Assembly: GCA_900541865.1 (NCBI GenBank)
Contig: UQLO01000008.1
Span: 1-64,000, forward strand
Reading direction: 5' to 3'
Source: an uncultured Porphyromonadaceae bacterium
GTDB taxonomy: Bacteria > Bacteroidota > Bacteroidia > Bacteroidales > Muribaculaceae
DNA: 64,000 bases
Part shown: piece after piece, positions 54,437-63,962 of the stretch
Layout: every line of letters starts with the position of its first letter
Position numbering within the stretch: the stretch's first letter is position 1
Made by a program: the position numbers and the translations under genes
Notes under the pieces: generated by a model
The model's input: only the letters and a program-made list of their open reading frames with translations
What the model was told of the DNA's origin: nothing
Database searches by the model: none

Positions 54437-54799
54437 ATGAAAAGACCGACCGGAACAATAGAAATAGGCGGACTGCGCCTTCTGGCCAACCACGGAGTTG
54501 AAGCCCAGGAGACCTTGATCGGCAACACTTTCGAGGTCAACGTCAAGCTGAGCTTCGACGCCGAGCACGCCATGCGCACCGACCGCCTCGACCTTACCAT
54601 AAGCTATTCGGAGGTTGTCGAGCTCATAAAGAGCGAGATGGCCTTCCCGTCGAAACTGTTGGAGCACGTTGTTTTTCGCCTCTACCAGGCCCTTACGCAC
54701 CGCTATCCTCAACTTTTGGGCGGCGAAATAACCGTCTATAAACTAAACCCGCCCATATCCGCCGAGATTAACCGCGCGGGCTTTACTTTCACCTGGTAA
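54437..54799 (+). CDS. folB: Dihydroneopterin aldolase
   Basis: Folate pathway enzyme that cleaves 7,8-dihydroneopterin. The 120-residue product is the usual size and shows GLRLLANHGVEAQETLIGNTFEVNV near 10-34, the TISYSEVVELI segment near 55, and the LLEHVVFRLYQAL helix near 72; the KLNPPI motif near 103 contains the catalytic-type lysine. The start at 54437 (MKRPTGTIEI) is preferred over an in-frame ATG inside rnr. Its TAA overlaps the next ATG by one base. Confidence 0.92.
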   Translation: MKRPTGTIEIGGLRLLANHGVEAQETLIGNTFEVNVKLSFDAEHAMRTDRLDLTISYSEVVELIKSEMAFPSKLLEHVVFRLYQALTHRYPQLLGGEITVYKLNPPISAEINRAGFTFTW

Positions 54800-54999
54800 T
54801 GAAACGCCGCCTCCGAAACAGCATACTTCTGCTTGCCGCATGCCTGCTGATGGCCTCGACTACAACATCGTGCGCCGTGTGCCCGGGTTGTTGGGGCCAT
54901 CGCCACGACCGGCGCCCTCCGCGCAAGCCCAAACCGCCGAAGCCGCCCAAACACCAACACCATCGCGACCACGACCACCATCACCGCCATGACCACTGA
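54799..54999 (+). CDS. Small His/Pro-rich lipoprotein
   Basis: A 66-residue protein with an N-terminal hydrophobic signal and a lipobox-like TTSC (Cys25), followed by CAVCPGC and then a run of basic, proline and histidine residues (PPKHQHHRDHDHHHRHDH in the last 20). Composition suggests metal binding at the outer membrane or periplasmic face. It starts within the folB stop (TAATG) and overlaps the start of the next gene by 11 bp, so it would be co-translated. Whether it is expressed cannot be told from sequence alone. Confidence 0.6.
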   Translation: MKRRLRNSILLLAACLLMASTTTSCAVCPGCWGHRHDRRPPRKPKPPKPPKHQHHRDHDHHHRHDH

Positions 55000-55771
55000 G
55001 GGGACAAACGCGACGCGACGCATTTGCCAGACGGTCATCGTGGTGGCGCTTTTTGTCATATTCGGTCCGCGGTGGGGCTGCTTTTTTGTTGCCTTCCTTT
55101 TCATATTCTTCGAGGTGTGCGTGGTCTTCTCCGACCGAGCCGAAAGAATCGCTCAGGCAAAAAAGGAGTCCAAGATTATAGTGCCTGATCGGCATGCCGA
55201 CGGAGTAAAATTCAATGTTAAATATGAAGCCGGGGAGATTTTCGCCGACCCGAACGAAGTGCAAATCGGCTCCGACACCATCTACGCCGGATTCCGCTTC
55301 GGCATGAGCCAAACAGAGTTTTATCAGCGTGTCGGCCGCTACAACGCACGTTTCGATGAAAAAATGATAGTCGAAACCGCCGATGGCAACGTGATGAAGT
55401 ACAAAATACGCTTTGATGCCGCCTTCTACCGCCAAAAACTCTACAAACTGACCATAAAGGCGGTGGGCACTCGAGCAAACAAGGTGCTTATCGACAAATA
55501 CACAGCGAAATACGGGCCAAGCGATGACTGCACCTGGAACTACGACAATACCCGAATCACCATTTCGCCGGCGGCGGAAGTGGCTTCGCGCCTTTGCGAG
55601 ATAACCTACACCGATTGCATATTCGACGCAGCTCTTCAGAGGGCCATAAGCAACAAAAAGCGCCTTGAAGAGGAGGCAGGCCGCCGACGCATGCTGCAGG
55701 AGCAGCAGAAACGGCAAGCCGAAAACGACCGCGACCGCCGTGAGGCCTCCAAATTCATGGATATGATCTGA
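54989..55771 (+). CDS. Unknown membrane-anchored protein with C-terminal coiled coil
   Basis: A 260-residue protein. One or two membrane segments are near the N-terminus (about 14-46, IVVALFVIFGPRWGCFFVAFLFIFFEVCVVF). A soluble region follows, with GFRFGMSQTEFYQRVGRYNARF near 107 and a PSDDCTWNYDNTRITIS segment. The C-terminus is a charged helix likely to form a coiled coil (about 215-252, KKRLEEEAGRRRMLQEQQKRQ). No recognised family. Starts 11 bp inside the His-rich lipoprotein gene. Confidence 0.7.
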   Translation: MTTEGTNATRRICQTVIVVALFVIFGPRWGCFFVAFLFIFFEVCVVFSDRAERIAQAKKESKIIVPDRHADGVKFNVKYEAGEIFADPNEVQIGSDTIYAGFRFGMSQTEFYQRVGRYNARFDEKMIVETADGNVMKYKIRFDAAFYRQKLYKLTIKAVGTRANKVLIDKYTAKYGPSDDCTWNYDNTRITISPAAEVASRLCEITYTDCIFDAALQRAISNKKRLEEEAGRRRMLQEQQKRQAENDRDRREASKFMDMI

Positions 55772-55783
55772 GGGAGCGGCGGA

Positions 55784-55815
55784 TTTGCGGCAGTGAAAGA
55801 AAATTAGTAATTTTG
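55784..55815 (+). promoter_or_regulatory. Promoter of gltX-waaA
   Basis: TTTG (55784-55787), a 20-bp spacer and TAATTTTG (55808-55815), 25 bp before the gltX start. Confidence 0.75.
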
Positions 55816-55840
55816 TGGCGCTAAAAAACACGAAACAGAA

Positions 55841-57385
55841 ATGGCAAACACCAACCGAGAAGTAAGGGTGCGCTTCGCCCCTTCGCCCACCGGACCCCTG
55901 CATATAGGCGGCGTGCGCACCGCTTTGTACAATTACCTCTTTGCCCGTCAGCACGGGGGCAAGATGATACTTCGCATTGAAGACACAGACTCTCAGCGCT
56001 TTGTTCCCGGCGCCGAAGACTATATCAACGAGGCTCTGGCCTGGTTGGGCATAGGCATCGACGAAGGTGTGCGCGAGGGCGGCCCCCACGCTCCATACCG
56101 TCAGAGTGAACGCCGCGACATCTACCGCGAGCACGTCGGCAAACTGCTTGAGGCCGGCAAGGCTTACTATGCCTTCGACACTCCCGAGGAACTCGAGGCT
56201 GCCCGCGCCGCAATTCCCAACTTCCAGTACGACGCCACAACTCGCCTGAAGATGCGCAACTCGCTGAGTATGCCCGCAGAAGAAGTAAAGGCGCTTATCG
56301 AGGGAGGAACCAAGTATGTGGTGCGCTTTTTGGTGGAGCCGGGCCGCAATGTGGAGGTCAACGACCTCATTCGCGGCAAAGTGGTGATAAAAAGCGACAT
56401 ACTCGACGACAAAGTTCTCTACAAAAGCGCCGACGACCTGCCTACTTACCATCTTGCCAACATTGTCGACGACCACCTGATGGAAGTGTCGCACGTTATA
56501 CGCGGTGAGGAGTGGCTGCCGAGCGCTCCTCTCCACGTGCTGCTCTACGAAGCCTTCGGCTGGAGCGACACGGCTCCTGAGTTCGTGCACCTTCCGCTGC
56601 TGCTCAAGCCCGACGGCAAAGGCAAACTCAGCAAGCGCGACGGCGACCGCCTGGGCTTCCCGGTTTTCCCCCTGCTGTGGCACGACCCCAAGTCGGGCGA
56701 AACCTCCAGCGGCTACCGCGAAAGCGGCTATCTGCCTGAGGCCGTGGTGAACTTCCTGGCGCTGTTAGGCTGGAATCCGGGCGACGACACCGAGATTATG
56801 GATATGGATACCCTGATTGCCAAATTCTCTCTGGAACACTGCTCCAAGTCGGGCGCCAAGTTTGCCTTCGAGAAGGGCAAGTGGTTCAACCATATGTATA
56901 TCCAGCAGAAGAGCGCATCTGAGCTGGCCGAACTTTTCGCTCCCGTGCTTGAGGCCAAGGGTGTAGACCCCAAGGCTTTCACGCCCGAGTTCATTGAAGC
57001 CGCCGTTGAGTCGGTCAAGGGCCGCGTGAACTTTGTCGGCGAACTTTGGGACAACGCCGGGTTCTACTTCAAGGCTCCGGAGAGCTACGACCCCAAGGCT
57101 GTCAAAAAGCGTTGGTCGCCCGAAATGGGAGGCATACTCACCGAGCTTGCCAATCTGCTTGAGACCACGCCTGACTTCAGCGGCGCCGTTCTGGAACCCA
57201 TAGTGCTCGACTGGATCAAGAGCCGGGAGCTTCATCTTGGCAACGTGATGAACGCCTTCCGCCTCACCGTAGTTGGCGAATGTAAGGGTCCCCATATGTT
57301 CGAAATCACCGACATACTGGGGCGCGAGGAAACGGTGCGTCGTCTGCGCGCCGGCATAGAACGAATCCGGCCGGCCGATGAATAG
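55841..57385 (+). CDS. gltX: Glutamyl-tRNA synthetase
   Basis: Class I aminoacyl-tRNA synthetase for tRNA-Glu, 514 residues. Seen: [21 protein letters not shown] (HIGH motif, residues about 11-31), [10 protein letters not shown] near 46, the KMSKS equivalent [11 protein letters not shown] near 263, and the C-terminal anticodon-binding helical domain. A 17-residue region near 282-300 ([16 protein letters not shown]) is typical for Bacteroidales GltX. Overlaps waaA by 8 bp. Confidence 0.96.
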   Translation: MANTNREVRVRFAPSPTGPLHIGGVRTALYNYLFARQHGGKMILRIEDTDSQRFVPGAEDYINEALAWLGIGIDEGVREGGPHAPYRQSERRDIYREHVGKLLEAGKAYYAFDTPEELEAARAAIPNFQYDATTRLKMRNSLSMPAEEVKALIEGGTKYVVRFLVEPGRNVEVNDLIRGKVVIKSDILDDKVLYKSADDLPTYHLANIVDDHLMEVSHVIRGEEWLPSAPLHVLLYEAFGWSDTAPEFVHLPLLLKPDGKGKLSKRDGDRLGFPVFPLLWHDPKSGETSSGYRESGYLPEAVVNFLALLGWNPGDDTEIMDMDTLIAKFSLEHCSKSGAKFAFEKGKWFNHMYIQQKSASELAELFAPVLEAKGVDPKAFTPEFIEAAVESVKGRVNFVGELWDNAGFYFKAPESYDPKAVKKRWSPEMGGILTELANLLETTPDFSGAVLEPIVLDWIKSRELHLGNVMNAFRLTVVGECKGPHMFEITDILGREETVRRLRAGIERIRPADE

Positions 57386-58637
57386 TATTTACAACGCCGC
57401 CATGGCGTTGATGGCTTCCGCTGTCCGTCTGGGCGCCCGGCGCTCGGATAAGATGCGTCGCATGCTGCAGGGACATACGGAAGTGTCGGAAAGGCTGCGG
57501 CTCGGGCGCCGAAAGTTGGCTCCGGACGGTTTCGACGTTTGGTTTCACGCCGCTTCTCTTGGCGAGTTCGAGCAGGCGCGCCCGCTGATAGAGCGGCTGC
57601 TTGCCGAGCGGCCGGATATGTCGATCCTGCTGACCTTCTTCTCGCCCAGCGGCTACGAAGTGCGCAAGGACTTCAACCCCGGCGTGCAGGTTGCCTATCT
57701 GCCCTTCGACCGCCCGGATGCGGTGCGGGCTTTTCTGGACGAAGCCGCGCCGCGCATGGCCGTTTTCGTGAAATACGAGTTTTGGGGCAACTACCTGAGC
57801 GAACTGAAGCGCCGAGGCATCCCTACATATATAATAAGTGCTATCTTCCGGCCCGGGCAGATATTCTTCCGGCCCTGGGGCGGAATGTTTCGCAAAATGC
57901 TTGGCTGCTTCGACCGGCTCTACGTTCAGGATGCTGACTCGGAGGCACTGCTTGCCGGCATCGGCGTGACCAACGTGACCGTAGCGGGCGACACCCGTTT
58001 CGACCGCGTCGCCACAATACGCTCTCAGGCACGGCGCCATCCAGCCGTCGACGCCTTCCGGGGCGCCGGCTCGGCCGATACGCCCGTGATGGTAGTGGGC
58101 AGCAGTTGGCCTGCCGATGAGGATATCTATATCCCCTTTCTAAAGCGCCATTCCGGGGTGAGAGCCATCATCGCCCCCCACGAGTTCGACTGCGAGCGCA
58201 TAGAAGCCCTTCGCGAACGCTTGGGCCGCGACTGCACCGCCGTGCTCTCCGAGCTCGAAGCGGGCGCCGGACTGCCCACGGGAAGCCGCTACCTGCTGGT
58301 CGACTGCTTCGGCTGGCTGAGTTCACTTTATGGCTATGCTGACTTCGCCTATGTAGGCGGAGGCTTCGGCGCCGGCCTACACAACATCAACGAGGCTGCG
58401 GCATTCGGAATACCGGTTGTCTACGGCCCCAACAACCGCAAATTCCGCGAAGCCGCCGAACTGGCGGAGTGCGGAGGCGGTTTCTGCGTACACAACGCCT
58501 CCGATTTCGACCGCATCGCATCCCGAATGGTCGACGACGAGGCTGCACGCCGCTCCGCCGGCGACAAAGCGGGTGCCTACATAGACAAGCATGTCGGCGC
58601 AACCGCAAAAATAATGGCGGACATCTTCAATCTCTAA
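57378..58637 (+). CDS. waaA: 3-deoxy-D-manno-octulosonic acid (Kdo) transferase
   Basis: GT30 enzyme that adds Kdo to lipid A precursors at the inner membrane, 419 residues. Seen: [20 protein letters not shown] near 54-73 (catalytic Glu in GEF), [11 protein letters not shown] near 131, GDTRFDRV near 205, and the nucleotide-sugar motif [26 protein letters not shown] near 326-351 (span). The start overlaps the gltX 3' end and matches the expected N-terminus. Supports a Gram-negative envelope with lipid A. Confidence 0.94.
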   Translation: MNSIYNAAMALMASAVRLGARRSDKMRRMLQGHTEVSERLRLGRRKLAPDGFDVWFHAASLGEFEQARPLIERLLAERPDMSILLTFFSPSGYEVRKDFNPGVQVAYLPFDRPDAVRAFLDEAAPRMAVFVKYEFWGNYLSELKRRGIPTYIISAIFRPGQIFFRPWGGMFRKMLGCFDRLYVQDADSEALLAGIGVTNVTVAGDTRFDRVATIRSQARRHPAVDAFRGAGSADTPVMVVGSSWPADEDIYIPFLKRHSGVRAIIAPHEFDCERIEALRERLGRDCTAVLSELEAGAGLPTGSRYLLVDCFGWLSSLYGYADFAYVGGGFGAGLHNINEAAAFGIPVVYGPNNRKFREAAELAECGGGFCVHNASDFDRIASRMVDDEAARRSAGDKAGAYIDKHVGATAKIMADIFNL

Positions 58638-58657
58638 CCATACTCCCCTCCACCACC

Positions 58658-59557
58658 ATGATCAAAGCAGGCATCCTTGGGCCCAAAGGCCTTAATTCTC
58701 CCCTCCGCAAACAACTTTTGCGCCTCTTGCTGCGGCATCCCGACGTTGACCTGCGTACAGTGGCCGCCGAAGGCGCCGACGGCATCCCGCTGTCGGAGCT
58801 TCACCCCGTCTACAGCGGCGAAACCGACCTGCGCCTTGAGGCCGCTCCGACACTCGATGGCCTTGACGCGCTCTTCGTAATCGACGCCGAGAATCTCACC
58901 GACGAAATACGCCGCAAGGCCGAAACCGACCCCAAATTCCGCCTCATCGTGCTCGGCGAGGCCGACGAGCTTCGCAAGGCTCCCTGGCCGGAGATGGTCT
59001 ACGGCTTCTGCGAGCACAACCGCAAGGCGCTCGTTCGCGGAGCGCGTCTGGCAGTGTCGCCCACGGCGGAAGCTCTGTTGGTGGAAACTGCACTCTTTCC
59101 CCTTGCCAAGAATTGGATGCTTCCCGAAAGCGGCACCATCCGCGGCACCATATCTGCCGGCTACAGCACCGACACCACCGAAGCAGTCGCCGCCTTGGGC
59201 ACCATCCAGGGCAGTTTCAAAAGCGAAATATCGCTCAGAGAGGGGGCCGACGCTCCCTACGACCGCATGGATCTCACGCTGGAAGTGCCCCTCCGCGACG
59301 GCATGCACGACATCCTGCAGGCCTATGAGGACGCCTACAGCGACCACGGCTTTGTCTACACCGTAGGCGCCGGAGTCGATACCGACAGCGAAGACCTGCG
59401 GGGCAGCAACAAATGTCTGCTCAAAATAACACGCTCCGAGTCCGGAGTCACCATCCGCGCCACCGCCGACTACATGACGCGCGGCAATGCCGGCAACGGC
59501 GTGCACCTGATGAACCTCCTCTTCGGCCTCCACGAACGCACCGGCCTGAGCATCTGA
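58658..59557 (+). CDS. ArgC-like protein lacking the catalytic cysteine
   Basis: A 299-residue homologue of N-acetyl-gamma-glutamyl-phosphate reductase. Family marks are clear: LLRLLLRHPDVDL near 22, HPVYSGETDLRLE near 50, MVYGFCEHNRKAL near 110, FPLAKNWMLPES near 147, and a C-terminal NAGNGVHLMNLLFGLHERTGLSI. But the active-site motif NPGC(F/Y)AT is replaced by AVSPTAEALL, with no cysteine. The nucleotide-binding GGxGYxG loop is GPKGLNSP, and the usual catalytic His region is rewritten. No arginine genes are nearby. Reductase activity is unlikely; a regulatory or binding role is inference. The start at 58658 gives the ArgC-like N-terminus. Confidence 0.8.
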   Translation: MIKAGILGPKGLNSPLRKQLLRLLLRHPDVDLRTVAAEGADGIPLSELHPVYSGETDLRLEAAPTLDGLDALFVIDAENLTDEIRRKAETDPKFRLIVLGEADELRKAPWPEMVYGFCEHNRKALVRGARLAVSPTAEALLVETALFPLAKNWMLPESGTIRGTISAGYSTDTTEAVAALGTIQGSFKSEISLREGADAPYDRMDLTLEVPLRDGMHDILQAYEDAYSDHGFVYTVGAGVDTDSEDLRGSNKCLLKITRSESGVTIRATADYMTRGNAGNGVHLMNLLFGLHERTGLSI

Positions 59558-59607
59558 CACTTCAGCCCTCCAACGCAAAAAAAATGCGACAAAAGGCGGA
59601 GGAGAGG

Positions 59608-59638
59608 TTGCGGTGTTTGGAAAAAATTCGTAACTTTG
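59608..59638 (+). promoter_or_regulatory. Promoter of glnN and its leader RNA
   Basis: TTG (59608-59610), exactly 20 bp, then TAACTTTG (59631-59638). Predicted start at about 59644-59646, giving a leader of about 200 nt. Confidence 0.8.
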
Positions 59639-59644
59639 CGGCAG

Positions 59645-59811
59645 AATTTCCACAGGGTATGACAACAACGCACCGCCATCTCCGGTATCGCGTCCCGGCA
59701 GCCTCCAAAAGCTCCGGGGTAATCGTCAGCGCCACCCGCAAAAGCGCTGAAAAGCCCTGTCCGCATAGCGCGCACGCCCGTCTGCTTCGGCAAGCGGGCG
59801 ATTTTATTTTT
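59645..59811 (+). ncRNA. Structured leader RNA of type III glutamine synthetase (candidate riboswitch or attenuator)
   Basis: Outer helix ACAGGG (59652-59657) with CCCTGT (59755-59760) encloses three hairpins: ACCG/CGGT (59672-59675 with 59683-59686), TCCCGG plus AGC with GCT plus CCGGGG (59693-59719, one bulge), and TCAGCGC/GCGCTGA (59726-59732 with 59744-59750). A terminator-like hairpin follows: CGCCCG (59775-59780) and TGC pair with GCA and CGGGCG (59795-59800) around a TTCG tetraloop, then ATTTTATTTTT. It does not match a known class I can recognise. The layout (multibranched aptamer-like fold then terminator) suggests transcriptional control of glnN. Confidence 0.55.
59775..59811 (+). 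terminator. Terminator-like hairpin in the glnN leader
   Basis: Stem CGCCCG...TGC with a UUCG loop and GCA...CGGGCG, T-rich tail ATTTTATTTTT. It lies 36 bp before the glnN start, in the same transcript. Confidence 0.65.
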
Positions 59812-59847
59812 CATCCGCAAGCACTTACTTCTTATTAATTACACGAT

Positions 59848-62037
59848 ATGTCTTCCTCCCTGCGATTCAAGATGGTAGCCGAAGCTTTCGACCGTAAGGC
59901 CGCTCCGGTAGACGTTCCCAAAGAAAGCCCCAACAAGTACTACGGCGAGCTGGTTTTCAACCGCCAGACCATGTTCGAATACCTTCCGAAGAAGGTATAC
60001 GACAAGCTGCTGTCGGCCATCGAAAACAAGCAACCCATTAGCCGCGAGCTGGCCGACGGTGTTGCCGAAGGCATGAAGCAATGGGCTCTCGACCACGGTG
60101 TCAACCACTATTCGCACTGGTTCCACCCCCTTACCGACGGCACCGCCGAGAAGCACGACTCCTTCATCGAACACGACGGCAAGGGCGGCGTCATCGAGGA
60201 ATTTTCGGGAAAACTGCTTGTGCAGCAGGAGCCGGACGCTTCCTCCTTCCCCAACGGCGGCATCCGCAACACCTTCGAAGCGCGCGGATACTCCGCCTGG
60301 GACATCTCCTCTCCGGCCTTCATACTGGGTTCTACGCTGTGTATTCCCACCATATTTATATCCTACACCGGCGAGAGCCTCGACTACAAGACACCTCTTC
60401 TGCGCGCCCTCAACGCCGTCGACAATGCCGGCACCAAGGTGGCACGCTACTTCGACCCTGAAGTGAAGCACGTGCGCAGCTACCTGGGCTGGGAGCAGGA
60501 ATACTTCCTGGTCGACGAGAGCCTCTACAGCGCACGCCCCGACCTGGTGATGACGGGCCGCACCCTTATGGGTCACGAAAGCCCCAAGAACCAGCAGCTT
60601 GAGGACCACTACTTCGGGGCCATACCCTCGCGCGTGGAGGCCTTTATGCTCGACCTGGAGATTAACTGCCACCGGCTGGGGATCCCCGTGAAGACGCGCC
60701 ACAACGAAGTGGCTCCCAACCAGTTCGAGTGCGCCCCGATATTCGAGGAAACCAACCTTGCCAACGACCACAACCTACTTCTGATGAGCGTGATGGGCGA
60801 AGTTGCCCGGCGCCACAACTTCCGCGTGCTGCTCCACGAAAAGCCCTTTGCGGGCATCAACGGTTCGGGCAAGCACAACAACTGGAGCCTTGGCACCGAC
60901 CGCGGAGCAATGCTCTTCTCGCCCGGAAAGACCGAGGCCGACAATCTTCAGTTCATCACCTTCGTAGTGAACGTTATGGCGGCCGTGCACCGCTTCAACG
61001 GCCTTCTCAAAGCGTCGATAATGAGCGCCACCAACGCCCACCGTCTGGGTGCCAACGAGGCTCCGCCTGCCATCATCTCCATCTTCACCGGCTCGCAGCT
61101 CGCCACCGTGCTCGACCAGCTCGAAAAGAGCGACGACTCCGCCCTGAGCAGCCTGGCCGGCAAGGAGGGAATGTCGCTGGGCCTGTCGCAGATACCTGAG
61201 CTGCTAATCGACAACACCGACCGCAACCGCACCTCGCCTTTTGCCTTCACGGGCAACCGCTTCGAGTTCCGCGCCGTGGGTTCGAGCGCAAACTGCGCCT
61301 CGGCCATGATAGCTCTCAATGCCGCCGTCGCCGACCAGCTCGAGGCCTTCCACGCCGCCGTCGAGAAGCGGCGCGCCGAGGGTGCCGAACTTCGCGACGC
61401 TCTGGTTGCCGAAATATGCAAACTGGTGCGCGAGCACAAGGCAATCCACTTCGACGGCAATGGCTACAGCGACGAATGGAAAGCCGAAGCAGCCCGCCGC
61501 GGCCTGGACTGCGAGACGTCGGCACCGGTGATTTTCGACGCTTATCTCACCGAGGAGGCCGAGGCTATGTTCGGTCGTACCGGCGTGTTCTCCCCCGTCG
61601 AGCTTAAGGCCCGAAATGAGGTGAAATGGGAGATGTACACCAAAAAAATCCAGATAGAGGCCCGCGTGCTGGGCGACTTGGCTCTGAACCACATCGTACC
61701 GGTGGCTCGCCGCTATCAGTCCACGCTGGTCGACAACGTCGTTAAACTCCGCGAGCTCTACGGCAACCGCGCCGACGAGCTCACCGCCGGCGAACTGGAG
61801 ACCATCGAGCGCATAGCGCGCCACGCCGACGCCATCGTGCGCATAACCGCCGAGATGATTGCCGCCCGCAAGAAGGCCAACGCCAGCGCCACCGAGCGCG
61901 AAAAGGCCGTTGCCTACCACGACACGGTGGCACCGGCGCTGGACGACATCCGCCGCCATATCGACAAACTCGAGCTGCTGGTCGACAACGAGATGTGGCC
62001 TCTGCCAAAATACCGCGAACTGCTGTTTATCCGCTAA
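59848..62037 (+). CDS. glnN: Type III glutamine synthetase
   Basis: Dodecameric ammonia-assimilating enzyme, 729 residues, the size of the GSIII class common in Bacteroidetes. Seen: the N-terminal VFNRQTMFEYLPKKVY, HWFHPLTDGTAEKHDSFIE near 93, FEARGYSAWDISSPAFI near 145, the metal/ATP-site motifs NEVAPNQFECAPIFEETN near 284 and GINGSGKHNNWSLGT near 335, and RNRTSPFAFTGNRFEFRAVGSS near 457 (spans). Predicted to be controlled by the structured leader upstream. The next gene starts 47 bp downstream with no clear terminator between. Confidence 0.97.
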   Translation: MSSSLRFKMVAEAFDRKAAPVDVPKESPNKYYGELVFNRQTMFEYLPKKVYDKLLSAIENKQPISRELADGVAEGMKQWALDHGVNHYSHWFHPLTDGTAEKHDSFIEHDGKGGVIEEFSGKLLVQQEPDASSFPNGGIRNTFEARGYSAWDISSPAFILGSTLCIPTIFISYTGESLDYKTPLLRALNAVDNAGTKVARYFDPEVKHVRSYLGWEQEYFLVDESLYSARPDLVMTGRTLMGHESPKNQQLEDHYFGAIPSRVEAFMLDLEINCHRLGIPVKTRHNEVAPNQFECAPIFEETNLANDHNLLLMSVMGEVARRHNFRVLLHEKPFAGINGSGKHNNWSLGTDRGAMLFSPGKTEADNLQFITFVVNVMAAVHRFNGLLKASIMSATNAHRLGANEAPPAIISIFTGSQLATVLDQLEKSDDSALSSLAGKEGMSLGLSQIPELLIDNTDRNRTSPFAFTGNRFEFRAVGSSANCASAMIALNAAVADQLEAFHAAVEKRRAEGAELRDALVAEICKLVREHKAIHFDGNGYSDEWKAEAARRGLDCETSAPVIFDAYLTEEAEAMFGRTGVFSPVELKARNEVKWEMYTKKIQIEARVLGDLALNHIVPVARRYQSTLVDNVVKLRELYGNRADELTAGELETIERIARHADAIVRITAEMIAARKKANASATEREKAVAYHDTVAPALDDIRRHIDKLELLVDNEMWPLPKYRELLFIR

Positions 62038-62084
62038 CCTAAACCCATTTCTCATTCTCCTTTCTGCTCCTACCTTAATTTTAT

Positions 62085-63962
62085 ATGGAAACACTCAAGC
62101 ACGAATGCGGCATTGCCATGATTCGGCTCCGCAAACCTCTTGAATACTACCGCCGCAAGTACGGCACATACACATACGCTCTTGACCGCCTCTACCTGCT
62201 GATGGAAAAGCAGCATAACCGCGGGCAGGAGGCGGCCGGCGTGGGCGTTGTAAAAACCAATGCCGAGCCCGGTCATGAATATGTGAGCCGTGAGCGCGCT
62301 CTGGGCACCGGTGCCATCGACGAAATATTTCAGCGCATAGGCAGTGTGCTTCCCGACGGCCTAAACGGCATGGACGCCGGCGAAGTAGACCGCGAGGTCC
62401 CTTTCATAGGCCAAATATATATGGGCCACTTGCGCTACAGCACCACTGGGCGTGCCGGACTTGAGTATACCCATCCCTTCCTGAGGCGCAACAACTGGCG
62501 CTCGCGTGCTCTGCTGCTGTGCGGCAACTTCAATATGACCAATGCCGACGAAATTTTCGACGCCGTGGTAGCCACCGGCCAGCATCCGCGCAAAAACTGC
62601 GACACGGCCCTTCTGCTTGAGCAAATCGGAAATGCCCTCGACCGCGAGAACCACCGCCTCTACCGCAAGTACCGCGACTCGCTGCAGGATCCATGGCTTG
62701 TGCGACGCATAGAGGAAGAAATCGACCTCGGCAACGTGCTGACGGAGGCTTCGCCGCTCTGGGACGGCGGCTATGCCCTTTGCGGCGTAACAGGCTCGGG
62801 GTCGTCGTTTGTGATGCGCGATCCTCACGGAATCCGACCCGCTTTCTACTATATCGACGACGAGATAGTGATTGTGGCCTCCGAGCGCCCGGTCATTCAG
62901 ACCGTTTTCAACCTACCCTTCGAAAAAATGCAGGAACTCGAACCGGGTTGCGCCATCCTGATGGATGCCGAAGGCAATCCCGAAGTGCGACGCATCCTCC
63001 CCGAAGGCAAAAATCAACGGTGCTCGTTCGAACGGATTTACTTCTCCCGCGGCAGCGACCGCGACATCTACCGCGAACGCAAGGCCCTGGGCGCAAACGT
63101 AGTCGGAGAGCTGCTCGATATGCTCGACAATAACCTCGACGACACCGTCTTTTCCTTCATCCCCAACACTGCCGAGGTGGCCTACAGCGGTATGATACAG
63201 GAGCTTACCCGCCGCATGGACGTGGAGCGCAAAAACGAGATTCTGCGGCTCATGGAAGCCGGCAAGTGCACTCCGGAGGCCCTCACAGCCATACTGCGCC
63301 GCAAAGTGCGCACCGAGAAGCTGGCCATAAAAGACATCAAACTGCGAACCTTCATTGCAGAAGGCACCAGCCGCAACGACTTGGCCACCCACGTCTACGA
63401 CATTACATACGGCTGCGTCAACACCGGACGCGACACCCTCGTAGTCATCGACGACAGCATAGTGCGCGGCACCACCCTCACCCGCTCCATACTCCGCATA
63501 CTCGACCGTCTGCTGCCAAAACGCATAATAGTAGTGTCGTCGTCGCCCCAGGTGCGCTACCCCGACTATTACGGCATCGATATGCCCAGCCTGAACGAAC
63601 TGGCCGCCTTCCGAGCCGTCATCGACCTCCTTCTGGAAGACGGCCGACGCGACGTCATCGACGAAGCCTACCAACTTGCGCTGCGCAACCTCGAGCTGCC
63701 CGCCGAGCAGCAGCAAAACGCTGTCAAGACCCTCTACGACCGGTATAGCTACGACCGCGTCACTCAGCGGATAGCCTCCAACCTCACCCCGGCTGACATA
63801 AATGCCAAGGTCGACCTGCTCTACCAAACCATAGAGGGCCTTCACGACGCTGTTCCCGGCTGCCCCGGCGACTGGTACTTCTCCGGCGATTATCCCACCC
63901 CGGGAGGAACCCGCAATGTCAATATGGCCTTTGTGGACTACTACCGCAAGACCTTCATCTGA
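62085..63962 (+). CDS. purF: Amidophosphoribosyltransferase-like protein (long Bacteroidetes form)
   Basis: A 625-residue class II glutamine amidotransferase fused to a PRTase domain, expected to make phosphoribosylamine for purine synthesis. The nucleophile Cys is at residue 8 (KHECGIAMIRL), so a short N-terminal peptide must be removed. Seen: KQHNRGQEAAGVG near 43, HLRYSTTGRAGLEYTHPF near 110, GNFNMTNADEIFD near 147, and the PRPP loop VVIDDSIVRGTTLTRSI near 453. It is over 100 residues longer than typical PurF, with insertions in the glutaminase half; this is usual for Bacteroidales. Ends 38 bp before the window edge. Confidence 0.88.
   Translation: METLKHECGIAMIRLRKPLEYYRRKYGTYTYALDRLYLLMEKQHNRGQEAAGVGVVKTNAEPGHEYVSRERALGTGAIDEIFQRIGSVLPDGLNGMDAGEVDREVPFIGQIYMGHLRYSTTGRAGLEYTHPFLRRNNWRSRALLLCGNFNMTNADEIFDAVVATGQHPRKNCDTALLLEQIGNALDRENHRLYRKYRDSLQDPWLVRRIEEEIDLGNVLTEASPLWDGGYALCGVTGSGSSFVMRDPHGIRPAFYYIDDEIVIVASERPVIQTVFNLPFEKMQELEPGCAILMDAEGNPEVRRILPEGKNQRCSFERIYFSRGSDRDIYRERKALGANVVGELLDMLDNNLDDTVFSFIPNTAEVAYSGMIQELTRRMDVERKNEILRLMEAGKCTPEALTAILRRKVRTEKLAIKDIKLRTFIAEGTSRNDLATHVYDITYGCVNTGRDTLVVIDDSIVRGTTLTRSILRILDRLLPKRIIVVSSSPQVRYPDYYGIDMPSLNELAAFRAVIDLLLEDGRRDVIDEAYQLALRNLELPAEQQQNAVKTLYDRYSYDRVTQRIASNLTPADINAKVDLLYQTIEGLHDAVPGCPGDWYFSGDYPTPGGTRNVNMAFVDYYRKTFI

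Noticed and set aside
58658..59557. Functional argC
   Set aside because: The catalytic Cys motif and nucleotide loop are missing, and there are no arginine genes nearby.
59645..59811. Known TPP, glycine or THF riboswitch in the glnN leader
   Set aside because: None of the conserved cores of those classes is present.
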